This document shows, in pieces, positions 9,809 through 19,900 of a stretch of 64,000 bases of DNA; positions within the stretch are counted from its first letter, which is position 1; the number at the start of each line of letters is the position of its first letter. The stretch covers positions 1,302,001 to 1,366,000 of the forward strand of contig NZ_CP042345.1 of the NCBI RefSeq assembly GCF_007954425.1, written 5' to 3'. This DNA comes from Novosphingobium ginsenosidimutans (GTDB lineage: Bacteria; Pseudomonadota; Alphaproteobacteria; Sphingomonadales; Sphingomonadaceae). Both the position numbers and the translations under genes were made by a program. The notes below the pieces were generated by a model. That model searched no databases. It had not been told where the DNA came from and saw nothing but the letters and a program-made list of their open reading frames with translations.

Positions 9809-10953
9809 GTTGCGGCCTTTCGCGGAAAGAGCGCCGCGATCTTGCCGATTGCCTGGCGAACCGGCTCGTGTTCTCCGTCCAGTGTCTTGCCCAGCCGGAC
9901 GACGGTGAGTCCCTGGTCCGGCGAGACCAGGACGAACTGGCCCAGGTGGCCATTCATCGAGAAGGCCGAGCGCGGCGCGCCGGGAAAGGGCGGTTCCTTA
10001 TCACCGGGTTGCGGCCGGTTGAGCCAGGTCTGGGCACCATAGCCCGGATTGCGCGGATTGGCTGTGGTCATGAACTCGATCCAGCCGGCCGGGACCAGTT
10101 GCGCGCCATTGACGCTGCCCTGATTGCGCAGGAACTCGCCGAACTTGGCCCAGTCGCGGGCCGTCGCATGCATCAGGCTGCCGCCGATCAAGGTTCCGGC
10201 CGCATCATATTCCGGAACGATCGACTTCATGCCAAGCGGGTCGAACAGGCGGCTGCGCAGGTAGTCGTTCAATACTCGCCGACGCTCGGCCGGATTGGTG
10301 CTGGAGGTCAGCGCGCGCGCGGCAATGTCGGCCAAGATCACGGTCGTGTTGCTGGAATACTCCCATTGGCGGCCCGGCTCAGCCTCCAGCGGTTGAGCCT
10401 CAGCATGGGCGGCCATCGCATCGCGCCCGTCGAGGAACAGCATCCGCACCTCATCGGATTCATAGACCGGGTCCCCGGCTTCGGTATGACGGAGGCCTGA
10501 GCGCATTTGCAGCAACTGCCGCAGCGTGATCTCGCCGCGCGGGTCGCCGGGGCGCTGCCAGGCGGGCACTGGCACGCTTTCGTCCAGCCGCAGGCGACCG
10601 TCGGCCACGAGCAGGCCGATCAGCACGCCGGTCACGGTCTTGGCCATTGACCAGCTCACGAAGCGGGTGTTCTCGTGATAGCCGGGCCCATAGCGCTCGG
10701 CGACAATCCGCCCGTCGTGCACCACCACCACTGCCCGGGTTTCGGCCGTCTCGGGCGCGCTGAACAACAGATCGACCGCCCGGGCCAGCGCCTCGCGGCG
10801 CACACCGGGGTTTTGGACAACGGCGTTCACCGCGGCTTCGGCGAGGGGCGGGGGCGGTTCGGGCGCAGACTGCTGCTGCCCGCATGCGATCAGGCTTGGC
10901 AGGGCCAGCAAGGGCAGGATAAAGGGTGGGCGACGCGTCGGCATGGCGCGCAT
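9805..10953 (-). CDS. Beta-lactamase-fold serine hydrolase, predicted lipoprotein
   Basis: Class C beta-lactamase/6-aminohexanoate hydrolase family, probable exported esterase or peptidase of unknown substrate. The N-terminus has a signal peptide with a lipobox ending [11 protein letters not shown], so lipidation at Cys24 is predicted. The catalytic SxxK is [10 protein letters not shown], the second motif is [11 protein letters not shown] (YSSN in place of the usual YxN spacing), and [12 protein letters not shown] supplies the HxG-type third motif. Length is 382 residues; the start may be residue 4 (ATG at 10944). The 3' end overlaps gmd by four bases, so it is probably transcribed with the fucose genes. 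No sugar-specific feature links it functionally. Confidence 0.9.
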   Translation of the reverse strand: MRAMPTRRPPFILPLLALPSLIACGQQQSAPEPPPPLAEAAVNAVVQNPGVRREALARAVDLLFSAPETAETRAVVVVHDGRIVAERYGPGYHENTRFVSWSMAKTVTGVLIGLLVADGRLRLDESVPVPAWQRPGDPRGEITLRQLLQMRSGLRHTEAGDPVYESDEVRMLFLDGRDAMAAHAEAQPLEAEPGRQWEYSSNTTVILADIAARALTSSTNPAERRRVLNDYLRSRLFDPLGMKSIVPEYDAAGTLIGGSLMHATARDWAKFGEFLRNQGSVNGAQLVPAGWIEFMTTANPRNPGYGAQTWLNRPQPGDKEPPFPGAPRSAFSMNGHLGQFVLVSPDQGLTVVRLGKTLDGEHEPVRQAIGKIAALFPRKAAT

Positions 10954-10974
10954 CCCTCGCGCAAAGGCTCGCCG

Positions 10975-11319
10975 ATGGCAACTGCAATCCCTGCTCCGTC
11001 AATGCCTTCGCCGCGCCGTCGCTGGCCGTGGGTACTGTTGGTGGCGCTGGCGGGGCTGCTTGCCTGGTTCTGGGCTCCGCTCAATGGCTTCGCCATCACC
11101 GGCGCATCCTATGGGGCGCGGCTGGCCTGCTCGTGCCACTATCTGGGGGGGCGCAGCCTTCAGGATTGCCGCAAGGACTTTGAACCCGGCATGGAGCTTG
11201 TCCTGCTCAGCGCCGATGAAGAAGCAAAAAGCGTTACGGCCCGCTTCCCGCTGCTCGCCAGCCAGACTGCAACTTTCTATGAAGGGCAGGGTTGTCGTCT
11301 TGAGCCTTGGAGCGAATAG
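10975..11319 (+). CDS. Small membrane-anchored protein of unknown function
   Basis: I do not recognise this family. The 114-residue protein begins MATAIPAPSMPSPRRRW, has one hydrophobic helix (WVLLVALAGLLAWFWAP) and an exported domain with a cysteine cluster, ACSCHYLGGRSLQDC, plus a fourth cysteine near the C-terminus (GQGCRLEP). The cysteine spacing suggests disulfides in the periplasm. The frame is open far upstream, but the ATG at 10975 follows the divergent lipoprotein start at 10953 and places the positively charged segment before the helix, so it is preferred. It may be transcribed with manC, 67 bases downstream. Confidence 0.7.
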   Translation: MATAIPAPSMPSPRRRWPWVLLVALAGLLAWFWAPLNGFAITGASYGARLACSCHYLGGRSLQDCRKDFEPGMELVLLSADEEAKSVTARFPLLASQTATFYEGQGCRLEPWSE

Positions 11320-11386
11320 TCGAAGGCGAATTGACTTGCCCGGAACTTCAGGGGCCATTTCCCCGATCAGCCAGTAGATTACGCCA

Positions 11387-12424
11387 ATGACCCTGACTAT
11401 TATTCCCGTTATTCTGTGCGGTGGCGGCGGCACCCGGCTCTGGCCTCGTAGTCGCGCGGATAAGCCCAAGCCGTTCCTGCCACTGGTCGGCAATTCCACG
11501 CTGTTTGAAGCGGCCATCGAGCGTGCCTCAACTCAATACGGGTTTGCGCCGCCGCTAGTGGTGACTGGCGCACGGCATGTTGAGCATGTGGAGGCGCAGC
11601 TGGGCGGGATTGATGCGACGATCGTGGTTGAGCCCGCGGCGCGCAATACGGCGGCTGCCATTGCCCTTGCCGCACTGCGGCTGGACCCTGATGCCATCAT
11701 GCTGGTCTGCCCGAGCGACCATCACATCGCTGATGGCGGGGCATTTCGCGCAGCTGCCCGCAATGCCGCAGCCCTCGCTGCCGAAGGCTATCTGGTTTCC
11801 TTCGGCATCGAGGCCAAGACGCCGGAAACCGGCTTTGGTTATCTTGAGAAAGGCGAGGCGCTGGCGCATGGCGGCTCCCGCGTAGTCCGGTTCATCGAGA
11901 AGCCTGACCGCGCCAAGGCAGAAGCCCTGGTCGCAGCTGCAACCTTTGCCTGGAATGGCGGGATTTTCGCCTTCCATGTGGGGACTTTCCTTCACGAATT
12001 GGCAGCGCACCGACCGGCTATTCTTGCAGCGGCCCGCGCTGCGGATGCTGCCGGACAGCAGCAGGGTCGCCAGTTTCATCCGGGGGCGGCAGAATTTGAC
12101 GGTTTCACCCCCGAATCGGTCGACTATGCGGTGATGGAGAATACAGCGCGCGCGGCGATGGTCCCGGTCGACATGGGCTGGTCCGATATCGGCAGTTGGG
12201 ACGCGCTGCACCTGGCGCTGGAGCGCGATGCCGATGGCAACAGCGTACAGGGGCGGGCGGAACTGGTTGACTGCCGCAATGTCATGGTGACCAGCGACGG
12301 CCCGCGCGTATCGGTAATTGGGCTTGAAGATGTCGTTATCGTGGTTGATGGCAACGAGATCCTGGTGACCAGCCACGCCGGCACCCAGCGCGTCGGCAAG
12401 CTGGATGGGGCGGTCAACCAGTGA
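11387..12424 (+). CDS. manC: Mannose-1-phosphate guanylyltransferase (monofunctional)
   Basis: Forms GDP-mannose from GTP and mannose-1-phosphate. The 345-residue length covers only the nucleotidyltransferase and its beta-helix tail, without the fused isomerase domain found in longer ManC/AlgA. Motifs: IIPVILCGGGGTRLWPRSR, KPKPFLPLVG, VVEPAARNTAAAIALAAL, MLVCPSDHHI, ETGFGYLEKGE, FIEKPD and WNGGIFAF, ending with DMGWSDIGSWDAL. The missing isomerase activity is supplied by the separate manA gene, whose GTG start overlaps this stop by four bases. The product feeds gmd and fcl. Confidence 0.95.
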   Translation: MTLTIIPVILCGGGGTRLWPRSRADKPKPFLPLVGNSTLFEAAIERASTQYGFAPPLVVTGARHVEHVEAQLGGIDATIVVEPAARNTAAAIALAALRLDPDAIMLVCPSDHHIADGGAFRAAARNAAALAAEGYLVSFGIEAKTPETGFGYLEKGEALAHGGSRVVRFIEKPDRAKAEALVAAATFAWNGGIFAFHVGTFLHELAAHRPAILAAARAADAAGQQQGRQFHPGAAEFDGFTPESVDYAVMENTARAAMVPVDMGWSDIGSWDALHLALERDADGNSVQGRAELVDCRNVMVTSDGPRVSVIGLEDVVIVVDGNEILVTSHAGTQRVGKLDGAVNQ

Positions 12425-13224
12425 CCCTCCTCCTGACCCGGACCGTCGCCAAGCCCTGGGGGCGGACCGACCTGCCTGCGGCGTTCGGCGGCCCGGCAGC
12501 CGAGCCGATCGGCGAGGTCTGGTTCGAACCCCCGGCCGCGCTTAATAGCCTGCTGATCAAGTACATCTTCACCAGCGAAAAGCTTTCGGTCCAGTGCCAT
12601 CCCTCTGACGCGCAGACCCAGGCCCAGGGTCTGGGGCGCCAGGGCAAGGAAGAGTGCTGGCTGGTGTTGAATGCCGAACCCGGCGCAAAGCTGGCCATCG
12701 GGTTCAACCAAGAGATTGATCTCGCATCGATGCGGGCGGCCATGCAGGACGGTTCGATCGAGCAGTTGCTGACCTGGCACCCGGTCAGCGCGGGCGATTT
12801 CTTTTATATCCCGGCGAACACGGTCCACGCCATTGGCGCGGGGATCACGCTGGTCGAAGTCCAGCAGAATTCCGAGATCACCTATCGCCTCTATGACTAT
12901 GGCCGCCCTCGCGAGCTGCATGTGGAAGAGGGCGCTGCCGTAGCCCTCCGCCAGCCCTATCCCCGCCAAAACCATCAGCATCTGCCGGCAAAGGGCGCCG
13001 CCCGCCTGGTGGATGGCCCCTATTTCCGTTTGGACCGTATCGACGGGGTGCCTGATGCTGCAACCGCTCAGCGTTTTACCGGAGCGTTGCTGGTGGTCCC
13101 GCTTGATTGCACCGTCGTGGTCGATGGCAAGTCCGTGGCCCCAGGCCAATGTGCGCTGGCCGATAGCCTCGCGGTCATCACCTTTCCGGGAGAGGGCCTC
13201 AGCCTGCTCGCTCAGCCGGTCTAG
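12421..13224 (+). CDS. manA: Class I mannose-6-phosphate isomerase
   Basis: Zinc-dependent interconversion of fructose-6-phosphate and mannose-6-phosphate, entry point to GDP-mannose. The 267-residue short form has TVAKPWGRTDLP at the N-terminus, the zinc-site motif LSVQCHPSDAQTQAQG, GKEECWLVLNAEPGA, and FFYIPANTVHAIGAGITLVEVQQNSEITYRLYDYGR, which carries the second metal histidine and the catalytic region. GTG start inside the manC stop (GTGA) indicates coupling. It converges with mnmA six bases downstream. Identity is clear; subtype is inferred from length. Confidence 0.92.
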   Translation: MTLLLTRTVAKPWGRTDLPAAFGGPAAEPIGEVWFEPPAALNSLLIKYIFTSEKLSVQCHPSDAQTQAQGLGRQGKEECWLVLNAEPGAKLAIGFNQEIDLASMRAAMQDGSIEQLLTWHPVSAGDFFYIPANTVHAIGAGITLVEVQQNSEITYRLYDYGRPRELHVEEGAAVALRQPYPRQNHQHLPAKGAARLVDGPYFRLDRIDGVPDAATAQRFTGALLVVPLDCTVVVDGKSVAPGQCALADSLAVITFPGEGLSLLAQPV

Positions 13225-13230
13225 CCACGC

Positions 13231-14394
13231 TCAAGATTCCGTCGCGGCAATCCAGCCACCGCCGACCACCCGGTCCCCGGCATAGAGCACTGCAGCCTGG
13301 CCTGGCGCCACCCCGTATTCGGGCGCTGCGAAGCGGATTGTGGTGCTGGCACCGTCACCCAGCGGGCCTTCCAGCGTCACCGGGACCGGCTTGGCCAGCG
13401 AGCGGACCTTCGCCAGCAGCGGCGCATCAGGCAGCGGGCCGATGCGGTTGGTTTCGATCACCTGTGCAGCGCTTACCGCGAGGAGCCGGCGCGGGCCGAC
13501 CCTGACTTCGGCAGCGACGGCATCGATGCCCACGACGTATAGCGGTTCGGGTTGGCCACCAATCTCCAGCCCGCGGCGCTGGCCGACGGTAAAGTGGATG
13601 ACGCCGTCGTGCCGGCCCAGCACGGCACCCGTCTCGACATGAACGATCGCACCGGGGCGCACGCCTTCGGGGCGGACCGCCTCCACGATCCGGGCATAGT
13701 CTCCGTCGGGCACGAAGCAGATGTCCTGGCTGTCGGGCTTGGCTGCCGTCCGCAGTCCGGCCGATTCGGCGAGGGCGCGGACCTGCGGCTTGGGCAGGCC
13801 GCCCAGCGGGAAGCGCAGGTAGGCAAGCTGGGCTTCGGTCGTCGCGTAAAGGAAGTAGGACTGGTCGCGCGCCGGATCGCGCGCACGATGCAGCTCCGGC
13901 CCGGCCGGTCCGATCACGCGGCGGACATAGTGCCCGGTCGCGAGGCAATCGGCACCGAACTCGCGCGCCATGCGGAACAGGTCGGTGAACTTGGGCCCCA
14001 TGTTGCAGCGAATGCAGGGGATCGGCGTCCGCCCCGCGAGGTACTCGTCCGCGAACTGCTCGACCACTTCCTCGCGAAAGGCAGACTCGTGATCAATCAC
14101 ATAGTGCTGGATGCCAAGCCGGTCGGCCACCGCGCGGGCATCGCGAATGTCGTCACCGGCGCAGCAAGCGCCCTTGCGCGCGGCAACCCCGCCCGTATCG
14201 TAAAGCTGCAACGTCACGCCGATCACCTCGGCCCCGCTCTGTGCGGCGAGGGCGGCGACCACCGAGCTATCGACTCCGCCCGACATGGCGACCACGATGC
14301 GCTTGCCGCTCGCCGGTCCATCAAGCTGGAACAGCGCGGCGGGATCAAGAGTGGGAAGGGCGGCCAGGTCCATGGCGGCGCGCCTTACACGCAT
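13231..14394 (-). CDS. mnmA: tRNA-specific 2-thiouridylase MnmA
   Basis: Thiolates uridine 34 of tRNA-Lys, -Glu and -Gln using a relayed persulfide and ATP. The PP-loop ATP motif is [18 protein letters not shown]; the catalytic cysteines lie in [14 protein letters not shown] and [21 protein letters not shown] and ARDQSYFL are also family motifs, and the C-terminal barrel includes [20 protein letters not shown]. Length 387 residues is close to usual. The start may be eight codons later (ATG at 14373). Stand-alone gene; the upstream side faces a divergent small gene. Confidence 0.96.
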   Translation of the reverse strand: MRVRRAAMDLAALPTLDPAALFQLDGPASGKRIVVAMSGGVDSSVVAALAAQSGAEVIGVTLQLYDTGGVAARKGACCAGDDIRDARAVADRLGIQHYVIDHESAFREEVVEQFADEYLAGRTPIPCIRCNMGPKFTDLFRMAREFGADCLATGHYVRRVIGPAGPELHRARDPARDQSYFLYATTEAQLAYLRFPLGGLPKPQVRALAESAGLRTAAKPDSQDICFVPDGDYARIVEAVRPEGVRPGAIVHVETGAVLGRHDGVIHFTVGQRRGLEIGGQPEPLYVVGIDAVAAEVRVGPRRLLAVSAAQVIETNRIGPLPDAPLLAKVRSLAKPVPVTLEGPLGDGASTTIRFAAPEYGVAPGQAAVLYAGDRVVGGGWIAATES

Positions 14395-14509
14395 CGCGCC
14401 CGCCTGGCAAAAAGCCGCAGGAGCGGCAGCGCATTTCGGTAAGGTGAGTGACCAGACAGTAAACTGGGCCTTTACGGGCTGTTGACCTTATTCGGCTAGA
14501 ACGGCCGTC

Positions 14510-14827
14510 ATGGAATTCGGCAAGGACCTCATATCAAGCCTGCGCGACCGGGTGCTCCCCGGCAGCGAAGGGGCCAGTGCGGGCCGCTGCGACTGGGCAG
14601 CGATCAGCGCGCGGCTGCAGGCTGCCCATGCTGCCCGAGTTGAACTGATTCGCGCCGAGATTCAAAATCTTCGGCTGCTGGGAGGGTCGTTTGGTTCCCA
14701 GTCGGGCCTGACCCTGGTGGGGGGCAATCATGCCTCACACGAAATTAACCCAAGTGATTTAGCAGATGGCAAAGCCCCTGTGGGCAATGCTGTCTCCGCC
14801 GGAACCAACAGGCTGGGCGACGGCTGA
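14510..14827 (+). CDS. Small hypothetical protein upstream of sciP
   Basis: I do not recognise a domain. The 105-residue product starts MEFGKDLISSLRDRVLPG and has an amphipathic helix-like middle (ISARLQAAHAARVELIRAEI), then a glycine/serine-rich tail. No signal peptide or membrane helix. It ends two bases before the sciP reading frame on the same strand, so it is probably co-transcribed with that cell-cycle regulator. Codon use resembles neighbours, supporting a real gene. Confidence 0.65.
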   Translation: MEFGKDLISSLRDRVLPGSEGASAGRCDWAAISARLQAAHAARVELIRAEIQNLRLLGGSFGSQSGLTLVGGNHASHEINPSDLADGKAPVGNAVSAGTNRLGDG

Positions 14828-14829
14828 GG

Positions 14830-15135
14830 ATGAATATGATCGAGAACCAGAAAATCCGACCCGCAATGGTGATTGGCCCGCTCGGCGAGCCGCTGACCAT
14901 CGATTCGCTGCCGCCGCCGACCACCACCCGGTGGGTCGTGCGCCGCAAAGCTGAAGTCGTGGCGGCGGTTAATGGCGGCTTGCTGACCATCGACGAGGTT
15001 TGCGAGCGCTACAACCTGACGCTTGAGGAGTTCGCCTCGTGGCAGCGCGCGGTTGACCGGTCGGGCATGCAGGGCCTGCGCGTGACGCGCATTCAGCACT
15101 ACCGCGATCTTTACGAGCGGCAGCTCAAGTACTGA
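14830..15135 (+). CDS. sciP: SciP/DUF1153 family CtrA inhibitor
   Basis: In Caulobacter, SciP binds CtrA and represses CtrA-activated promoters after replication starts; the family is confined to Alphaproteobacteria. The 101-residue protein shows the DUF1153 pattern: IGPLGEPLTIDSLPPPTTTR, WVVRRKAEVVAAVNGGLLT, and the helix-turn-helix ITIDEVCERYNLTLEEFASW-like segment, then LRVTRIQHYRDLYERQ. The start could be the ATG at 14830 or the one at 14836. A strong hairpin at 15184-15219 follows the gene. Identification by family pattern is firm; role in this organism is inferred. Confidence 0.93.
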   Translation: MNMIENQKIRPAMVIGPLGEPLTIDSLPPPTTTRWVVRRKAEVVAAVNGGLLTIDEVCERYNLTLEEFASWQRAVDRSGMQGLRVTRIQHYRDLYERQLKY

Positions 15136-15183
15136 CGGTACAACAATTTATGCGCGACAGCCCTCTGCCGCCGCGCTAGACTT

Positions 15184-15219
15184 GCCGCCCCGGACCAGCC
15201 AGACTGGTTCCGGGGCGGC
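15184..15219 (+). terminator. Strong GC hairpin after sciP
   Basis: Ten-base arms GCCGCCCCGG (15184-15193) and CCGGGGCGGC (15210-15219) pair perfectly, with an inner CCAG/CTGG pair. It lies 48 bases after the sciP stop and before the next gene. There is no clear T-tract on either strand, so it may act as an imperfect terminator or an mRNA-stabilising structure. Confidence 0.5.
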
Positions 15220-15278
15220 TGCTTTGCGGGGCCGATACTTGGCTCACGCGCTTCGGCAGCCTGGCAAAGGAGCTGGGT

Positions 15279-15545
15279 ATGGGCTGGATTGTTGCTTTGA
15301 TCGTTGGCGGCTTGGCGGGGTGGCTCGCCAGCAAACTGATGAATCGCGATGCCTCGATGGGCGTGCTCGCCAATATCCTTGTGGGCTGCGTCGGCTCGGT
15401 GGTCGGCAATCTGGTGATCGGCCCGCTGGTCGGGATCCGCGGCTCGGTGCGGGAGTTTTCCTTGCCGGGGCTGGCGATCGCGATTCTGGGTGCGGTGATT
15501 CTGCTCGGCGCGCTCAATCTGATCCAGCGCGGCAAGGTGCGTTAA
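15279..15545 (+). CDS. GlsB/YeaQ/YmgE family membrane protein
   Basis: Small transglycosylase-associated family membrane protein, often stress-induced; molecular role unknown. The 88 residues form three hydrophobic helices: MGWIVALIVGGLAGWLAS, VLANILVGCVGSVVGNLVIG and LPGLAIAILGAVILLGALNL, with the family motif KLMNRDASMGVLANILVGCVG-like after helix one. An AAGGAG Shine-Dalgarno precedes the ATG by about seven bases. It stands alone between sciP and the efflux genes; the following 232 bases hold no gene I can support. Confidence 0.9.
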   Translation: MGWIVALIVGGLAGWLASKLMNRDASMGVLANILVGCVGSVVGNLVIGPLVGIRGSVREFSLPGLAIAILGAVILLGALNLIQRGKVR

Positions 15546-15777
15546 CCGCCAAGCCCAGCGCATTTCGCCGAACGGGGTTGACCGTTTGCCGACCATTACG
15601 TTGCGCCGCAGCAAGCCAAGGCCTATGGCCCGACCCTTGAGTTAGGACGCTTCGTCAGGCCTGCCGCGCTGCGGACTTGCCCGAAGTGATTTAGCAGAGT
15701 AATACAGCGCAGCCTGGCCAGTGCAGTCACTCTGACTGCGGCGGACCGGCAGTGATGCAAGATGGGGCGAGTCGGCC

Positions 15778-16965
15778 ATGAACTATGACACGCGGATTGC
15801 AGCAGAGGACCTGGCGGTGACCGATTCCGCTGCGGTGCTGATGGGCGATGCCGAGGAAGAGCGGCAATCGCGGCGCAAGCTGTGGATCATCGGGCTGGCC
15901 GTATTGGCTGGCCTGATCGGCATCTGGTTTCTGACCCACAGCGGCGATGACGCTGCCAGCGGTGACAAGAAGTCGCAGGCTGCGGTGGTCTCGGTCGTGG
16001 CGCCCGGACGCGGCACAATCGAAGGCGCGATCAATGTGACCGGAACTCTGGCGGCTCGCCGGGAACTGCCGGTTGGCGTGCCGGGTGAAGGCGGCCAGGT
16101 CGTTTCCGTGCTGGTCGAGCCCGGTCAGTGGGTTGGCGCGGGACAGGTGCTGGCAGTGATTGACCGCTCGGTTCAGGTCCAGCAGCGTGCCAGCCAGGCG
16201 GCGCAGATCGATGTCGCCCGCGCCAATGCGCAGCTGGCCCAGGCCAATCTCGACCGCGCGCTGAAGCTGGTGGAACGCGGCTTCGTTTCGACCGCCGATA
16301 TCGACCGACTGACTGCCCAGCGCGATGCGGCAGTGGCGCAGGTTCGTGTCGCCGGGGCCCAGCTCGGCGTGCTCAATGCCCAGCTCAATCGCCTCAACGT
16401 CGTCGCTCCGGCGGCCGGACTGGTGCTTGAGCGCCGGGTCGAGCCAGGCCAGGTTGTGAGCGCCGGTTCCGGCATACTCTTCCGCCTTGCCAAGGGCGGC
16501 GAGATGGAACTGCGCGCGCTGCTCGGTGAAACCGAGTTGGCCCAGGTTTCGAACGGCGTCCGCGCTGAAGTCACCCCGGTTGGCGGGGCCAAGACCTTCA
16601 CGGGTGAAGTCTGGCAGACGGCTCCGGTGATCGATCCGCAGAGCCGACAGGGCATCGCCCGGGTTGCGCTGCCCTATGCGCCCGAACTGCGCCCCGGCGG
16701 CTTTGCCACGGCAGTGATCAAGGCCGGGACCGTGGTGGCGCCGATGCTGCCCGAGTCCGCCATTCTCTCGGATAACGAAGGCAGCTACGTCTACATTGTC
16801 GGCAAGGACAACAAGGCTGAGCGGCGCAATGTGAAGACCGGTCTGGTTACGGCCAATGGTATTGCCGTGGTCGAAGGGCTGAGCGGCACCGAAAAGGTCG
16901 TGCTGCGGGCGGGCGGCTTCCTCTCGCCGGGCGAGACGATCAATCCCAAGGTAGTGACGAAGTAA
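15778..16965 (+). CDS. RND efflux periplasmic adaptor subunit
   Basis: Membrane fusion protein linking an inner-membrane RND pump to an outer-membrane channel. The 395 residues contain a cytoplasmic tail of about 40, one membrane anchor (LWIIGLAVLAGLIGIWFLTH), a biotinyl-lipoyl half GEGGQVVSVLVEPGQWVGAGQ, an alpha-helical hairpin (ASQAAQIDVARANAQLAQAN) and beta-barrel and membrane-proximal domains (RPGGFATAVIKAG, LRAGGFLSPGE). It lacks a lipobox. The pump gene starts 31 bases downstream. No outer-membrane factor is encoded nearby, so a TolC-like partner must come from elsewhere. Substrate cannot be predicted. Confidence 0.93.
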   Translation: MNYDTRIAAEDLAVTDSAAVLMGDAEEERQSRRKLWIIGLAVLAGLIGIWFLTHSGDDAASGDKKSQAAVVSVVAPGRGTIEGAINVTGTLAARRELPVGVPGEGGQVVSVLVEPGQWVGAGQVLAVIDRSVQVQQRASQAAQIDVARANAQLAQANLDRALKLVERGFVSTADIDRLTAQRDAAVAQVRVAGAQLGVLNAQLNRLNVVAPAAGLVLERRVEPGQVVSAGSGILFRLAKGGEMELRALLGETELAQVSNGVRAEVTPVGGAKTFTGEVWQTAPVIDPQSRQGIARVALPYAPELRPGGFATAVIKAGTVVAPMLPESAILSDNEGSYVYIVGKDNKAERRNVKTGLVTANGIAVVEGLSGTEKVVLRAGGFLSPGETINPKVVTK

Positions 16966-16996
16966 CGCAGCCGCTGGCTGAAGACAGGATCTGGCG

Positions 16997-19900
16997 ATGA
17001 ATTTCCGTAACATCTCGGCCTGGTCGATCCGCAACCCGGTGGTGCCGATCGTGCTCTTCATCGGCCTGATGCTGGCCGGGATCATGAGCTTCGCTCAAAT
17101 GGAGGTCCAGAACGACCCCGACGTCGAGTTCCCGATGGTGATCGTCTCGATCGCCCAGCCGGGCGCGGCGCCGACGGAAATCGAGACCCAGATCACGCAG
17201 CGGGTTGAATCCGCCGTACGAACCATTTCCGGGGTTCAGTCGATCAGCTCGACCGCCTCGGAAGGTCGCAGCCAGACGATGATCGAATTCAAGATCGGCG
17301 AAGACGTCAACGAGGCGGTCAACGAGGTCAAGAACGCGGTTGACCAGGCGCGCGGCGAACTGCCCGACGGGATTCTCGAACCGCAGGTGGTCAAGGCCCA
17401 GACTTCGTCCGATCCCTTCGCCTATTTCGCGGTCCAGGCCGACGACATGACGATTGAGCAGCTGTCTTGGTTCATCGACGATACGGTGACCAAGCGTCTG
17501 CTGAACATCCCGGGCATGGCCACGGTCAACCGGGGCGGCGGCGTCAACCGGGAAATCCTGGTGACGCTTGATCCGGCGCGGATGCAGTCGCTCGGGATTA
17601 CCGCCAGCCAGGTCAACGCCCAGCTGCGCCAGCTCAATATCAACGCTGCCGGCGGCCGCGCCGAAATTGCCGGATCGCGCCAGTCGGTCCGTGTGTTGGG
17701 TAATGCCGATACCGCTTATGAGCTGTCGCAGACCGACATTCCGCTGGGCAATGGCCGCACTGTCAAGCTGAGCGATTTTGCCCGCGTCCAGGACAGCTAT
17801 GGCGAGATCACCAGCATGGGCAAGGCCGATGGCAAGCCTGTGGTCACCTTCGGCATCGCCCGCGCCCGCGGCGCTTCGGACGTTTCGGTCTATGATGCGG
17901 CCGTGGCCGAGATCAAGAAGATCGAAAAGGAGAACCCGGGGGTCAAGTTCATCCGTCAGTTCACCACGGTCGACTATACCAAGGCGCAGTACGAGAGCTC
18001 GATCTCGGCCATGGTCGAAGGGGCGATTCTGGCGGTTATTGTCGTGTTCTTCTTCCTGCGGGACTGGCGCGCCACAGTGATTTCTGCGCTGGCCATCCCG
18101 CTTTCGGCGATCCCGACCTTCTGGTTCATGGACCTGATGGGTTTCACCCTTAACACGCTCTCGCTCCTGGCGCTGGGCCTGGTCGCAGGGGTGCTAGTCG
18201 ATGACGCGATCGTTGAGATCGAGAACATCGTGCGCCACATGCGCATGGGCAAAAGTGCCTACCAGGCCTCGATCGATGCGGCTGACGAGATCGGCCTGGC
18301 CGTGGTCGCTACCACCTTTTCGATCGTCGCGGTGTTCCTACCGGTTGGCCTGATGCCGGGGGTTTCGGGCCAGTTCTTCAAGAATTTCGGCCTGACTGTG
18401 GTCGTCTCGGTGCTGATGTCGCTGGCGGTCGCGCGCATGATCACGCCGATGGTTGCGGCCTACTTCCTCAAGGCCCATGGCCAGGAGGAACACGGTGGCG
18501 GGCCGTGGATGGACAAGTACATCAACGTCCTGCGCTGGTCGATCGATCAGCGCGAGGCCAAGGCGCTGCGCGCTGCCCTGCCCAAGGTGCCGTCGCGCTG
18601 GTGGTACTACCTGGTCTGGATCATCGCGACGCTGGTGGTCTTTGCTGCCTTTGGCGGCGGCGCAATGATCCCTTCGCAGGTATTCGGCAAGATTGAAGCA
18701 CTGCGCGACGTGGTGCCCGGCTGGATTTCCGCCTTCCTTGGCGTTGGCGTGGGGATTGCGGCTGCCTGGGCGGTCTATCGTGGCCTGCTGTTCCTCGCCG
18801 GTCTCGCCCCGCGCGGCTTTGCCGACTGGTACCGCTTCATGCACCTGCGCTGGGCCGCCCGCCGACGCGACCACCGCGTGTGGATGCTCGGCATCGGCCT
18901 CGGTGCCCTGGGTCTGACCGGGATTCTCTTCACCAACATCCCGACCCAGTTCTTCCCCACCTCGGATGGCGATTTCATTCAGGTCCGTGTCGAAATGGTG
19001 CCCGGCACCACGCTCAAGCAGACCGAGGCGGTGATCGATCAGGTCGTCAAGATCGCCCGCGACCGGCCGGAAACCAACACCGTGCTGGCCCGCTTTGGCG
19101 AAGGCAACGGCCGCGTCTTCATCACGCTCAAGGAAGATCGTGAAAAGAAGAGCATGGCGATCGAGCGCGAACTGACGCCCGTCCTGCAACAGATTGCCGA
19201 TGCGCGGGTCACGATCCAGAGCTTTGGTGGTCCTGGCGGCGGTACCGGCCGGCCGATCTCGGTCATGCTGTCAGGCTCGGATTCCAAGCTGCTTGACGAT
19301 ACCGCAGCCAAGCTGGTTGAAGAAATGAAGGGCGTCAAAGAACTGGTCGCCCCGCGCATCGCCGCCGACATGCGCCGGCCAGAAGTGGTGATCAAGCCGC
19401 GGCTTGATCTTGCCGCCAGCATGGGTGTCACCACCTCGGCGCTCAGCCAGACGATCCGCATCGCCACAATCGGCGATATCGATCAGAACGCGGCCAAGTT
19501 CTCGCTGACCGACCGTCAGGTGCCAATCCGCGTGCGGTTGCCGGTCGAGGCGCGCCAGGACCTGTCGACGATCCAGAACCTGCCAGTGCCGACCACCACG
19601 GGCGGCTCGGTCCCGCTGTCGCGGGTGGCCGAGATCGGCTTCGGCTCGGGTCCGGTTTCGATCCAGCGCTACAACCAGAACCGCCGCGTCTTTGTCGGAG
19701 CCGACCTTGCCCCCGGCGTGGTCAAGGGCACGGCGATGGAAAAGGTCAACAACCTGCCGGTGATGAAGAACCTGCCGCTCGGCGTTTCCAACGCGCCGTT
19801 TGGCGAGGATGAATGGCAGGCGGAAATGACCCGCAACTTCGGTATTGCGCTGGTCTCGGGGATCCTGCTGGTCTTCGCGGTGCTGGTGCTCTTGTACCAC

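Noticed and set aside
14752..15698. 15-base direct repeat AAGTGATTTAGCAGA at 14752-14766 and 15684-15698
   Set aside because: One copy is inside a coding region, flanks differ, and a chance match of this length is possible in 64 kb; no mobile-element features.
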